A DNA stretch of 15,741 bases from the NCBI GenBank assembly GCA_900542985.1, contig UQPQ01000055.1:1-15741 (forward strand). Direction: 5' to 3'. This stretch comes from an uncultured Bacteroides sp. Its GTDB lineage: Bacteria > Bacteroidota > Bacteroidia > Bacteroidales > Bacteroidaceae. The notes under the pieces were generated by a model. The model saw only the letters and a list, made by a program, of their open reading frames with translations. It made no database searches and was not told where the DNA came from. The position numbers and the translations under genes are program-made. This document shows positions 7,677-15,741 of the stretch, in pieces. Position 1 is the stretch's first letter. Each line of letters opens with the position of its first letter.

Positions 7677-7705
7677 TGGAGTTACACCCATGCAAGATTA
7701 TTCTA

Positions 7706-7713
7706 TAAATTTG
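7706..7713 (+). promoter_or_regulatory. Probable -7 element of the atp operon promoter
   Basis: TAAATTTG fits TAnnTTTG exactly. The -33 region about 20 nt upstream (around 7681-7686, GTTACA) is a poor match to TTTG. Initiation near 7720 would give a leader of about 87 nt before atpD. It is the best candidate between the previous terminator and atpD. Confidence 0.5.
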
Positions 7714-7780
7714 CGTAACACAAATAGTCAAACTTTTAACAATTGAATGACCAACTTTATTGGAACTTTTGTGAAGGGAG

Positions 7781-7799
7781 ACTTTTAAAATTTAAAAGT
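7781..7799 (+). promoter_or_regulatory. Palindrome at the atpD ribosome-binding region
   Basis: ACTTTTAAA and TTTAAAAGT flank a single central A, a 19-nt palindrome ending 7 nt before the atpD ATG. In mRNA it can form a weak 8-bp A/U hairpin with a 3-nt loop, exactly where the ribosome must load. No Shine-Dalgarno sequence is present nearer the ATG. Confidence 0.4.
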
Positions 7800-7803
7800 A
7801 TAG

Positions 7804-9333
<1,530 letters not shown>

Positions 9334-9376
9334 GCCGGACCGGGACAGAAAGGCTTGTCAATTAAAATAGAATAAT

Positions 9377-9622
9377 ATGAAAGAACTTCATTTGGTAATT
9401 GTTTCACCCGAACGAATCGTGTTCGATGGTATGGCAGAGTCGGTTACATTGCCGGGAGAACTCGGAGAGTTTCAGGTATTGCCCGATCATGCTCCGCTCA
9501 TTTCGTCGCTTGTGGAAGGAGAGGTGAAATATGTTGCCGGAAAAGAAACACAAGTTTTGCAGATTACTGAAGGATTTGTGGAAGTTAGAGACAATCAGAT
9601 ATCAGTCTGTGCTGAACTTTGA
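9377..9622 (+). CDS. atpC: F1Fo ATP synthase subunit epsilon, short form
   Basis: Central-stalk subunit that joins gamma to the c-ring. The 81 residues cover only the N-terminal beta-sandwich: LVIVSPERIVFDG (6-18), LPGELGEFQVLPDHAPL (25-41) and the closing strands EGFVEVRDNQISV. The C-terminal helical hairpin (about 50 residues in the E. coli 139-residue protein), which carries the self-inhibitory activity, is absent. The sequence after the stop does not encode it in another frame, so this is a genuinely short subunit and not a frameshift. It lies 43 bp after atpD. The ATG is preceded by an A-rich tract. Confidence 0.95.
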   Translation: MKELHLVIVSPERIVFDGMAESVTLPGELGEFQVLPDHAPLISSLVEGEVKYVAGKETQVLQITEGFVEVRDNQISVCAEL

Positions 9623-9658
9623 GAAAAGTGAAGTGGACGCTGAACTAAAAACGTTTTG

Positions 9659-9681
9659 GTAGTTTCCGATTGAAAAACTAC
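9659..9681 (+). promoter_or_regulatory. Small stem-loop before the AtpI-like gene
   Basis: GTAGTTT (9659-9665) pairs with AAACTAC (9675-9681) around a 9-nt loop, 8 nt before the ATG at 9690. No T-run follows, so it is not a terminator. It could tune translation of the next gene or mark an mRNA processing site between the F1 and Fo parts of the operon. Confidence 0.35.
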
Positions 9682-9689
9682 ATAATACT

Positions 9690-10142
9690 ATGTTAATGTT
9701 AGCCGTAAAGAAAAAGTTTGTAGTAGAACATACTCTTGCAGGAATTGTTCTGACGGGGATTGTGGCCTTAGTATACCATTTGTTTATACCGGAACGGTAT
9801 TTTCTGTGGTTTCCTGCCATACCGATATTCTTCTATCTTTTCGGCTTATTTTATATAGGTATGTTTACGTTCAGTATCCGGCTGGGGCAAGATAAAATAG
9901 CCATGACTTACATGGTATGTAAGGCGATAAAGTTTATATTGAGTGCATTTGTCATGATTGCTTATGGCTTTTTTGTACGGCATGAAATTGTAGCTTTTAT
10001 CGGTACATTTATCTTTTTTTATTTTGCCTTTCTGATTTTTGAGACACGCTTCTTCCTTCTGTTTGAAGAGAAACTTAAACAAGAGAAAAAAAACAATGAA
10101 AAAACTTCGGTACATAGCAATAATTCTGCTTCTGCTGGTTAG
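9690..10142 (+). CDS. AtpI-like four-helix membrane protein
   Basis: Small membrane protein of 150 residues with four hydrophobic helices (about 14-33, 38-60, 74-95 and 98-118) and a charged, low-complexity tail (EEKLKQEKKNNEKTS). It sits between epsilon and subunit a, the position filled by atpI (or atpQ/atpR in N-type ATPase operons) just before atpB. AtpI-type proteins help assemble the c-ring. Assignment rests on position, size and topology, not on a recognised motif. The last 47 nt overlap atpB in another frame, so the two are probably translationally coupled. A second ATG two codons in (9696) is an alternative start. Confidence 0.65.
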   Translation: MLMLAVKKKFVVEHTLAGIVLTGIVALVYHLFIPERYFLWFPAIPIFFYLFGLFYIGMFTFSIRLGQDKIAMTYMVCKAIKFILSAFVMIAYGFFVRHEIVAFIGTFIFFYFAFLIFETRFFLLFEEKLKQEKKNNEKTSVHSNNSASAG

Positions 10143-11175
10143 TATGCCGGGGATGGTATGGGCTCAGTCTGCGGGAACGGCTTCACAGGAAAGTGAAGAA
10201 GAACTCGATGTGAATGAACTGGTGTTCGGTCACATTGGCGATGCATACGAATGGCATATCGTGACGTTGGGTGAGACAGAGCTTTGTATTCCACTGCCGG
10301 TTATTGTGAAAAGCAGCACCGGATGGCATGTATTTTCTTCTTCCCGACTGGAAGAGGGAGAATACGAAGGATTGTATATCGCCAAAGGTGGAGCATACGA
10401 CGGCAAGATAGTAGAACGAAATGATGCCGGTGAAGAGGTTCGTCCTTTTGATATTTCCATTACGAAGAATGTACTGGGGTTGTTTATAAACAGTGCACTG
10501 CTGCTTGTCATTATGATGAGTTGTGTACGCTGGTACAAAAAACACCCGGTAGATCAGGGAGCTCCTAAAGGAGGAGTAGGTATGATTGAGGCATTGGTGC
10601 TGATGGTGTACGACGATGTGATAAAAGGTTGCATCGGAGAAGACTATAAGCGATATGCTCCGTATCTGCTGACTGCATTTTTCTTCGTATTGGTAAATAA
10701 TCTGATGGGACTGATACCGTTTTTCCCCGGAGGAGCTAACGTAACAGGTAACATCGCCATTACTTTGGTCTTGGCAGTATGCACGTTTATCTTTACGAAT
10801 CTGTATGCTACGAAGGAATATTGGAAAGAAATATTCTGGCCGGATGTGCCTACGTGGCTGAAAGTTCCAATACCTATGATGCCGTTGATTGAGTTCTTCG
10901 GTATATTTACAAAACCGTTTGCGCTGATGATTCGTCTTTTTGCCAATATTATGGCAGGACATGCGGCTATTTTGAGTTTGATAGCCATCATCTTTATTAC
11001 TGTAAAGGTGGGTCCTGTAATAAATGGCTCAATGACGGCTGTAGCAGTGATATTCGGTATTTTTATGGATGCACTGGAAGTTCTGGTAGCATTTATCCAA
11101 GCTTATGTGTTTACTATGCTTTCGGCCGTATTTATCGGTTTGTCGAGAGTAAAGGAACACGAAGCAAGTAAATAG
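10096..11175 (+). CDS. atpB: F1Fo ATP synthase subunit a, with signal peptide
   Basis: Stator channel subunit of Fo that guides protons onto and off the c-ring. I choose the ATG at 10096 because it opens a textbook signal peptide (MKKLRYIAIILLLLVSMPG then VWA|Q, cleavage near residue 23). An in-frame TTG at 10039 would bury it. The protein is 359 residues against 271 in E. coli. The excess is an N-terminal exported domain of about 100 residues, with HIGDAYEWHI (46-55) and IPLPVI (65-70) before the first channel helix near 126-144. The essential Arg lies in MIRLFANIMAGH (R280), and IQAYVF (334-339) marks the last helix. At the positions of E. coli E219 and H245 this protein has H288 and E328, the reciprocal pair. 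The start lies inside the preceding gene. Confidence 0.95.
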   Translation: MKKLRYIAIILLLLVSMPGMVWAQSAGTASQESEEELDVNELVFGHIGDAYEWHIVTLGETELCIPLPVIVKSSTGWHVFSSSRLEEGEYEGLYIAKGGAYDGKIVERNDAGEEVRPFDISITKNVLGLFINSALLLVIMMSCVRWYKKHPVDQGAPKGGVGMIEALVLMVYDDVIKGCIGEDYKRYAPYLLTAFFFVLVNNLMGLIPFFPGGANVTGNIAITLVLAVCTFIFTNLYATKEYWKEIFWPDVPTWLKVPIPMMPLIEFFGIFTKPFALMIRLFANIMAGHAAILSLIAIIFITVKVGPVINGSMTAVAVIFGIFMDALEVLVAFIQAYVFTMLSAVFIGLSRVKEHEASK

Positions 11176-11200
11176 AGATTAAAAAAATAGGAAAGTATAA

Positions 11201-11476
<276 letters not shown>

Positions 11477-11481
11477 TTTAT

Positions 11482-11531
11482 AAGGTAGTTAAGGAAATGC
11501 GGGCATCGTATCTCCTTTCCTTAACTACTTT
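11482..11531 (+). promoter_or_regulatory. Long intercistronic stem-loop between atpE and atpF
   Basis: AAGGTAGTTAAGGAAA (11482-11497) pairs over 16 positions (one G-U) with TTTCCTTAACTACTTT (11516-11531). The loop is 18 nt. The structure begins 5 nt after the atpE stop. Only a broken T-run follows (TTTCAATTTT), so full termination is unlikely. Partial attenuation or 3'-end protection of atpE mRNA after processing would raise c over b and a, which suits the multi-copy c-ring. The stem is seen directly and the role is inferred. Confidence 0.75.
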
Positions 11532-11551
11532 CAATTTTAAAATAAGAAGAT

Positions 11552-12055
11552 ATGGGATTATTAACTCCAGATCCGGGATTGATGTTCTGGATGATTATAG
11601 TGTTTGGAGTCGTTTTCTTTGTGTTGGCAAAGTATGGCTTTCCTGTAATCATCGGCATGGTTGAGGATCGGAAAGCATACATTGACGATTCGCTGAAAGC
11701 TGCACGTGAAGCAAACGAACAACTGGCTAATGTGAAGGCCGAAGGCGAAAAAGTGCTTGCGCAGGCTCGTGAAGAACAGGCACGGATACTGAATGAGGCT
11801 TCTGCTACACGCGACCGTATCATCAAAGATGCACAGGAGCGTGCCATGCTGGAAGGACAGCGCCTGATGGATGAAATGAAAAAACAAATTGAAACTGAAA
11901 AAGAAAGTGCAATTCGTGATATTCGCCGCCAGGTAGCAGTCTTGTCAGTAGATATTGCAGAAAAGATCATGCGCAGTAAACTGGCTGATGAAAAAGAGCA
12001 GATGGAGTTGATTGACCGTATGCTGGATGAAATGCTTGAATCTTCTAAAAAATAA
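11552..12055 (+). CDS. atpF: F1Fo ATP synthase subunit b
   Basis: Peripheral stalk subunit that anchors F1 to the membrane. The 167 residues begin with [17 protein letters not shown] and one transmembrane helix (about 8-30). A long charged helix follows, rich in Ala, Glu, Arg and Lys (about 38-145), which should dimerise as the stalk, and the C-terminal part ([20 protein letters not shown], 121-140) contacts delta. Only one b-type gene is present, so the stalk is likely a homodimer. The ATG follows an A-rich leader (AATAAGAAGAT) just past the stem-loop, and the gene ends 5 nt before atpH. Confidence 0.96.
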   Translation: MGLLTPDPGLMFWMIIVFGVVFFVLAKYGFPVIIGMVEDRKAYIDDSLKAAREANEQLANVKAEGEKVLAQAREEQARILNEASATRDRIIKDAQERAMLEGQRLMDEMKKQIETEKESAIRDIRRQVAVLSVDIAEKIMRSKLADEKEQMELIDRMLDEMLESSKK

Positions 12056-12060
12056 ATGTT

Positions 12061-12615
12061 ATGAATACTGGAGTTGTTTCTATGCGTTATGCAAAGGCAT
12101 TGCTGGCGTATGCAAAGGCACAAGGTAAAGAAGATGTAGTGTACGAAGAAGTAAAATCGCTTGCTGTACATTATGCGGAGGTGCCGGAATTGCGTCGGGC
12201 CATAGAGAATCCGGTACTGGATGTGGAACAAAAACTGAATCTGCTCTGCGAAGCCGCAGGAGGTAAGACTGTTTCTGAGGAACTGAAGCGTTTCTTTAAT
12301 TTGGTGCTGGAGGAAAAAAGAGAGAAATTCCTGCAATTCATGACTTGGTCGTATATAGACTTGTACAGGGAAGATAAGCATATCCTCATCGGAAAATTAA
12401 CAACTGCGATTCCTTCACCTAAGTTGGTAAAGCATTTGGAGGTGTTGGCTAGTGAACGGACAAAGGGAAGCGTGGAACTGGAAGCAAAAGTTGATCCTGC
12501 TCTCATTGGAGGTTACATTATCGAACTGGCTGGGTTCCGTATGGATGCCAGTGTGGCCAATCAGCTCAAGAGGGTGAAGCGTCAGTTTATGGCGAGAAAT
12601 AGAAGAATAGTTTAA
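12061..12615 (+). CDS. atpH: F1Fo ATP synthase subunit delta
   Basis: OSCP/delta subunit, 184 residues, linking the top of the alpha-beta hexamer to the b stalk. The N-terminal helical domain starts SMRYAKALLAYA (7-18), and the C-terminal domain holds the family signature DPALIGGYIIELAGFRMDAS (145-164). Its presence matters because N-type (second, often Na+) ATPase operons with a similar gene order lack delta. It starts 5 nt after atpF and lies 24 bp before atpA. Confidence 0.96.
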   Translation: MNTGVVSMRYAKALLAYAKAQGKEDVVYEEVKSLAVHYAEVPELRRAIENPVLDVEQKLNLLCEAAGGKTVSEELKRFFNLVLEEKREKFLQFMTWSYIDLYREDKHILIGKLTTAIPSPKLVKHLEVLASERTKGSVELEAKVDPALIGGYIIELAGFRMDASVANQLKRVKRQFMARNRRIV

Positions 12616-12639
12616 TATTAGAAGTTGGAGATATAAAAT

Positions 12640-14232
12640 ATGCCAGAAAATACAATAAAACCCAGCGAAGTTTCGGAAGTATTGCTGCAGCAGTTGCAGG
12701 GAATTGATACTTCCTTGAAATTCGATGAAGTGGGAACTGTATTGCAAGTGAGCGATGGTGTGGCGCGTATCTACGGATTGCGAAATGCCGAAGCCAACGA
12801 ATTGCTGCAGTTTGAAAACGGTATCATGGGTACTGTGATGAATCTGGAAGAGGATAATGTGGGTGCCGTATTGTTGGGACCTACAGACCAGATCAAAGAG
12901 GGGATGATTGTAAAACGTACAAAGCGTATTGCATCTATTAATGTAGGTGAAGGTATGCTGGGACGTGTAATCGACCCACTGGGTGTTCCTTTGGACGGAC
13001 GTGGCGAGATTGGCGGTGAACTGTTCGAAATGCCTTTGGAACGTAAGGCACCGGGAGTTATTTTCCGTCAGCCGGTAACTGAGCCTCTGCAGACAGGATT
13101 GAAAGCTATTGATGCCATGATTCCTATCGGTCGCGGACAGCGTGAGTTGATTATCGGTGACCGTCAGACCGGAAAGACAGCAATTGCCATTGATACCATT
13201 ATTAATCAGCGTGCTAACTATGAGGCTGGGAATCCGGTATACTGTATTTATGTGGCAGTAGGACAGAAAGGCTCTACAGTGGCTAGTTTGGTAAACGCCT
13301 TGCGTGAAAAGGGAGCAATGGATTATACCATTGTGGTAGCTGCAACAGCTTCAGACCCTGCAGCCATGCAGTATTTTGCTCCGTTTGCGGGAGCTGCCAT
13401 CGGAGAATATTTCCGCGATACCGGCCGTCATGCTTTGGTAGTTTACGATGATTTGTCTAAACAAGCGGTTGCATATCGTGAAGTATCTTTGATTCTTCGT
13501 CGTCCTTCCGGACGTGAAGCATATCCGGGCGATATTTTCTATTTGCATTCACGTTTGCTGGAACGTGCAGCTAAGATTATTTCTCAGCAGGAAGTGGCCG
13601 AACAGATGAACGATTTGCCACCAAGCCTGAAGGGAAAGGTAAAAGCAGGAGGATCGTTGACTGCTTTGCCTATTATCGAAACACAGGCTGGAGACGTATC
13701 AGCTTATATTCCTACTAACGTGATTTCTATTACCGATGGTCAGATCTTCCTGGAAACAGACTTGTTTAACCAGGGATTCCGTCCGGCTATCAACGTAGGT
13801 ATCTCGGTATCTCGTGTAGGTGGTAGTGCACAGATTAAGAGTATGAAGAAAGTGGCCGGTACATTGAAGATAGACCAGGCACAATATCGTGAATTGGAAG
13901 CCTTCTCTAAATTCAGTAGTGATATGGACCCTGTTACAGCAATGGCTATCGACAGAGGACGTAAGAATAACCAGCTGCTGATTCAGCCTCAATATTCACC
14001 GATGCCTGTAGGAGAACAGGTTGCAATCTTGTATTGCGGTACACACGGATTGATGCGTGAAGTGCCTATCAGTAAGGTTCGTGCTTTCCAGGATGCCTTC
14101 CTGACCACTATGCGTGCAAACCATCAGGCTGATGTACTGGATGTACTGGCCAGCGGAAAGATCAGCGATGAAATTACTGCAGTAATAGAAAAGGTGGCAG
14201 CTGATACAGCAGGCCAATTTAAAGAAAGATAA
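12640..14232 (+). CDS. atpA: F1Fo ATP synthase subunit alpha
   Basis: Non-catalytic nucleotide-binding subunit of F1, three copies. Features are the N-terminal domain with [11 protein letters not shown] (37-47), P-loop GDRQTGKT (173-180), [12 protein letters not shown] (269-280) and the family signature [13 protein letters not shown] (382-394). R392 in SVSRVG is the arginine finger that reaches the beta catalytic site. At 530 residues it is a little longer than the E. coli protein (513). A short insertion is visible around 314-337 ([20 protein letters not shown]) just before [12 protein letters not shown] at 12627-12630 region (TTGGAG) lies about 9 nt before the ATG, one of few Shine-Dalgarno-like tracts here. 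The gene ends 5 nt before atpG. Confidence 0.98.
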   Translation: MPENTIKPSEVSEVLLQQLQGIDTSLKFDEVGTVLQVSDGVARIYGLRNAEANELLQFENGIMGTVMNLEEDNVGAVLLGPTDQIKEGMIVKRTKRIASINVGEGMLGRVIDPLGVPLDGRGEIGGELFEMPLERKAPGVIFRQPVTEPLQTGLKAIDAMIPIGRGQRELIIGDRQTGKTAIAIDTIINQRANYEAGNPVYCIYVAVGQKGSTVASLVNALREKGAMDYTIVVAATASDPAAMQYFAPFAGAAIGEYFRDTGRHALVVYDDLSKQAVAYREVSLILRRPSGREAYPGDIFYLHSRLLERAAKIISQQEVAEQMNDLPPSLKGKVKAGGSLTALPIIETQAGDVSAYIPTNVISITDGQIFLETDLFNQGFRPAINVGISVSRVGGSAQIKSMKKVAGTLKIDQAQYRELEAFSKFSSDMDPVTAMAIDRGRKNNQLLIQPQYSPMPVGEQVAILYCGTHGLMREVPISKVRAFQDAFLTTMRANHQADVLDVLASGKISDEITAVIEKVAADTAGQFKER

Positions 14233-14237
14233 TTGTC

Positions 14238-15119
14238 ATGGCATCACTGAAAGAAGTAAAAGGAAGAATAAATTCAATTCAAGGTACGCTGAAGATTACT
14301 TCGGCTATGAAGATGGTGGCCTCGTCGAAGCTACATAAGGCTCAGGAGGCAATAGAAAACATGCTTCCTTACGAACGACGACTGCATCGTATGCTTACCA
14401 ACTTTCTGAGTGCGGGGCTTAGTGTAGAGTCACCTTTCATTGTGAAACGTGATGTGAAAAAGATTGCCGTTGTTGTGTTTGCTTCGAACAGTAGCTTGTG
14501 CGGTGGATTTAATATGAATGTGATTCGTCATTTGACTGAAATCATAGAAAAATACAGTGCAAAGATTGGTAAGGAGAATATCCTGGTATATCCGGTAGGG
14601 CGTAAGGTGGCCGATGCCGTGAAGAAAATGGGATTTCAGCCGATGGGTGATTTCCAGCATATGAGCGGAAAACCGAATTACAAGGAAGCATCTGACTTAT
14701 CGACCGATTTGATAAACCGTTTCTTAAGCGGGGAAATACAACAGGTAGAGTTGCTGTATAATCATTTTAAGTCGACTTCTACACAAGTTCTGACACAAGA
14801 GACCTATTTGCCTATCGACTTGTCTGCTGCTCAAACAGCAGATGAAGCAGGGGAAAGCAACGTGCAAGCTGATTATATCATAGAGCCGTCTGCCGAAGAA
14901 GTGATGCAGGAATTGTTGCCTAAGGTGCTACGTATGAAGATTTATACAGTTTTGCTTGATTCGAACGCGGCAGAGCATGCTGCACGAACCATGGCTATGC
15001 AAATTGCAACAGACAATGCAAATGATTTAATTCAGGAGCTGACTTTGATTTATAACAAGAGTCGTCAGCAGGCAATTACAAACGAATTGCTGGACATTGT
15101 CGGAGGAAGTATGGCATAA
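14238..15119 (+). CDS. atpG: F1Fo ATP synthase subunit gamma
   Basis: Central rotor shaft of F1, 293 residues, turning inside the alpha-beta hexamer. The N-terminal helix reads LKEVKGRINSIQGTLKITSA (4-23) with AMKMVASSKLHKAQ after it. SSLCGGFN (85-92) is the conserved Rossmann-fold entry. The C-terminal helix carries AEHAARTMAM (245-254) and SRQQAITNELLDIVGGS. No cyanobacterial or chloroplast redox insert is present. It is the last gene of the operon, and the terminator follows 24 nt after the stop. Confidence 0.97.
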   Translation: MASLKEVKGRINSIQGTLKITSAMKMVASSKLHKAQEAIENMLPYERRLHRMLTNFLSAGLSVESPFIVKRDVKKIAVVVFASNSSLCGGFNMNVIRHLTEIIEKYSAKIGKENILVYPVGRKVADAVKKMGFQPMGDFQHMSGKPNYKEASDLSTDLINRFLSGEIQQVELLYNHFKSTSTQVLTQETYLPIDLSAAQTADEAGESNVQADYIIEPSAEEVMQELLPKVLRMKIYTVLLDSNAAEHAARTMAMQIATDNANDLIQELTLIYNKSRQQAITNELLDIVGGSMA

Positions 15120-15143
15120 GACTGTTGATACTATAGGAAAGAG

Positions 15144-15178
15144 GGCTGTCTCAAAATACTTTGAGATGGCCTTTTTTT
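15144..15178 (+). terminator. Rho-independent terminator of the atp operon
   Basis: GGCTGTCTCAAA (15144-15155) pairs over 12 positions (two G-U) with TTTGAGATGGCC (15160-15171) around the loop ATAC. Seven T follow (15172-15178). This is the clear 3' end of the operon. Confidence 0.95.
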
Positions 15179-15245
15179 ATGCATTTCCTGACAGGCGTAT
15201 AATGTGACAGGAATAGAAGGGTAGTGGAACGTGTTAGAGACTTTA

Positions 15246-15329
15246 ATCGCCGTCGTTGGTTACAGAGCTGGCGTCGTTGGCTGTATAGTCGGCGCCGTCG
15301 ATTGTGCAGCCGACGTCGTCGGCTTAAAT
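15246..15329 (+). repeat. Four tandem 21-bp imperfectly palindromic repeats
   Basis: Units lie at 15246-15266, 15267-15287, 15288-15308 and 15309-15329, with no gaps. Each has a 15-nt core (best copy GCCGACGTCGTCGGC, 15309-15323) that folds as a 6-bp stem with a 3-nt loop (GTC, or GCC in unit 3), plus a 6-nt A/T-richer linker. Bases differ between units mostly in ways that keep pairing, often through G-U. Only position 5/11 of unit 1 is mismatched. The array is much more GC-rich than its surroundings. On the minus strand the 21-bp period is read as a 7-residue Arg/Leu repeat, but that reading frame runs into the atp terminator and has no ribosome-binding signal. Confidence 0.8.
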
Positions 15330-15418
15330 CAGCGGATAGAAGCATGACACTATATTGATGCTGATGAATCTCTTTCTTTCAGGTAAATTGAGTTGGGGAA
15401 ATCTTATCAGAAAAAGAT

Positions 15419-15455
15419 AAAGGCCCTCTCATTTGTGGTTATGAGCTGGCCTTTT
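15419..15455. terminator. Terminator-like hairpin, possibly bidirectional
   Basis: AAAGGCC (15419-15425) pairs with GGCCTTT (15448-15454). A 2x2 internal loop and an inner stem CTCAT/ATGAG follow. On the + strand only TTTT follows the stem. On the minus strand the tract is TTTATCTTTTT, so it could serve either direction. Its outline resembles the atp terminator. Confidence 0.5.
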
Positions 15456-15631
15456 AAACTCTCGAATAAACTAAAAAATTAATTATCTTAAAAAAGAATT
15501 TCACTTGTATTTACTTCATAAACAACACAGATACGCATTTGGTTCACGAATTGTGTAAAAAAATGAATATTTGGGTATAAAATAGAGTGAATTTTAGATA
15601 GTGGAAGTGCAACTTATGGGGAAGTTGCTAT

Positions 15632-15680
15632 AAAAAACAAAATCTATCATCTTAAGTCAGATAAACTAAGAAGATAGATT
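15632..15680 (-). terminator. Terminator of tRNA-Pro (minus strand)
   Basis: AATCTATC (15641-15648) pairs with GATAGATT (15673-15680). After one A-A mismatch, TCTTA (15650-15654) pairs with TAAGA (15667-15671), and the loop is 12 nt. Read leftwards, the stem is followed by TTTTGTTTTTT if the last two stem bases are counted. It begins 12 nt beyond the tRNA 3' end, as expected for a leftward transcript. Confidence 0.85.
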
Positions 15681-15692
15681 GCTGATTTTCTG

Positions 15693-15741
15693 TCGGGGTA
15701 GCGGGATTCGAACCCACGACCCCCTGCTCCCAAAGCAGGTG
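15693..15741 (-). tRNA. tRNA-Pro (anticodon UGG), 3' part
   Basis: Partial gene, cut by the right edge of the window. On the minus strand it shows the anticodon stem CCTGC/GCAGG with loop TTTGGGA (anticodon TGG, 15732-15730), a 5-nt variable loop, the T arm GTGGG-TTCGAAT-CCCGC and the acceptor 3' strand TACCCCG with discriminator A at 15693. The CCA end is not encoded (the next bases are CAG), so it must be added after transcription. The D arm and 5' acceptor strand lie outside. Confidence 0.93.

Larger units (their letters stand above)
15179..15692. other. Intergenic region between the atp operon and tRNA-Pro
   Basis: These 514 bp hold no protein gene that I would defend. They contain a tandem 21-bp repeat array (15246-15329), a terminator-like hairpin (15419-15455), about 150 bp of AT-rich sequence where I see nothing, a small hairpin (15609-15628) and the tRNA-Pro terminator (15632-15680). 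Confidence 0.6.

Noticed and set aside
9617..9665. Frameshift truncating atpC, with the lost C-terminus in another frame
   Set aside because: The next frame gives only about 14 residues before a stop and they do not resemble the epsilon helical hairpin. The beta-sandwich is complete, so the short form is taken as real.
10039..10095. Longer AtpB starting at the TTG at 10039
   Set aside because: It would place 19 charged residues before a clear signal peptide and lengthen the overlap with the preceding gene. The ATG at 10096 fits better.
12053..12063. Overlap or fusion of atpF and atpH
   Set aside because: The atpF stop ends at 12055 and the atpH ATG is at 12061, a normal 5-nt gap.
15246..15329. 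CRISPR array
   Set aside because: Units of 21 bp follow each other without spacers of 30 or so unique bases, and no cas genes are present.
15538..15573. Promoter TTTG...AATATTTG on the + strand
   Set aside because: The spacer is 24 nt, the -7 box is imperfect, and no gene follows on that strand before the tRNA terminator.

Overview
The window looks like a chromosomal segment from a member of the order Bacteroidales, most likely Bacteroides or Phocaeicola. The evidence is DUF4836-type lipoproteins, promoters of the form TTTG-N20-TAnnTTTG, A-rich leaders with almost no Shine-Dalgarno sequences, a long AtpB carrying a signal peptide, and an atp operon that begins with atpD-atpC. Species cannot be decided from the sequence alone. 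All protein genes are on the + strand. The only minus-strand gene is a tRNA-Pro cut off by the right edge.

Layout. (1) 1-229 is non-coding and ends in an inverted repeat and a weak promoter. (2) 230-3149 holds a NupG-like nucleoside/H+ symporter and a DUF4836-type lipoprotein, closed by a strong terminator. (3) 3151-7544 is a second transcription unit. It opens with two promoter-like elements separated by a hairpin, followed by rsmE (16S rRNA m3U1498 methyltransferase), a second DUF4836-type lipoprotein, an ABC ATPase with degenerate motifs and an FtsX/MacB-type permease, and it ends in a 16-bp-stem terminator. (4) 7545-15178 is the complete F1Fo ATP synthase operon in the order atpD-atpC-(AtpI-like)-atpB-atpE-atpF-atpH-atpA-atpG, with its own terminator. 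(5) 15179-15692 has no convincing protein gene. It holds four 21-bp imperfectly palindromic repeats, a second terminator-like hairpin and a minus-strand terminator for tRNA-Pro(UGG).

How the genes work together. The nine atp-region genes supply F1 (alpha, beta, gamma, delta, epsilon), Fo (a, b, c) and a probable AtpI-type assembly factor. Residues in c and a point to a proton enzyme. Epsilon lacks the inhibitory C-terminal helices, beta carries lineage insertions, and the a subunit has an extra exported N-terminal domain. In unit 3 the lipoprotein, ATPase and permease genes are closely spaced and may form one envelope machine, with rsmE as a co-transcribed housekeeping passenger.

The points most worth a second look are the 21-bp hairpin array downstream of atpG, the long stem-loop between atpE and atpF, and the duplicated lipoprotein/ABC module. 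None of these is proven to be a new system.
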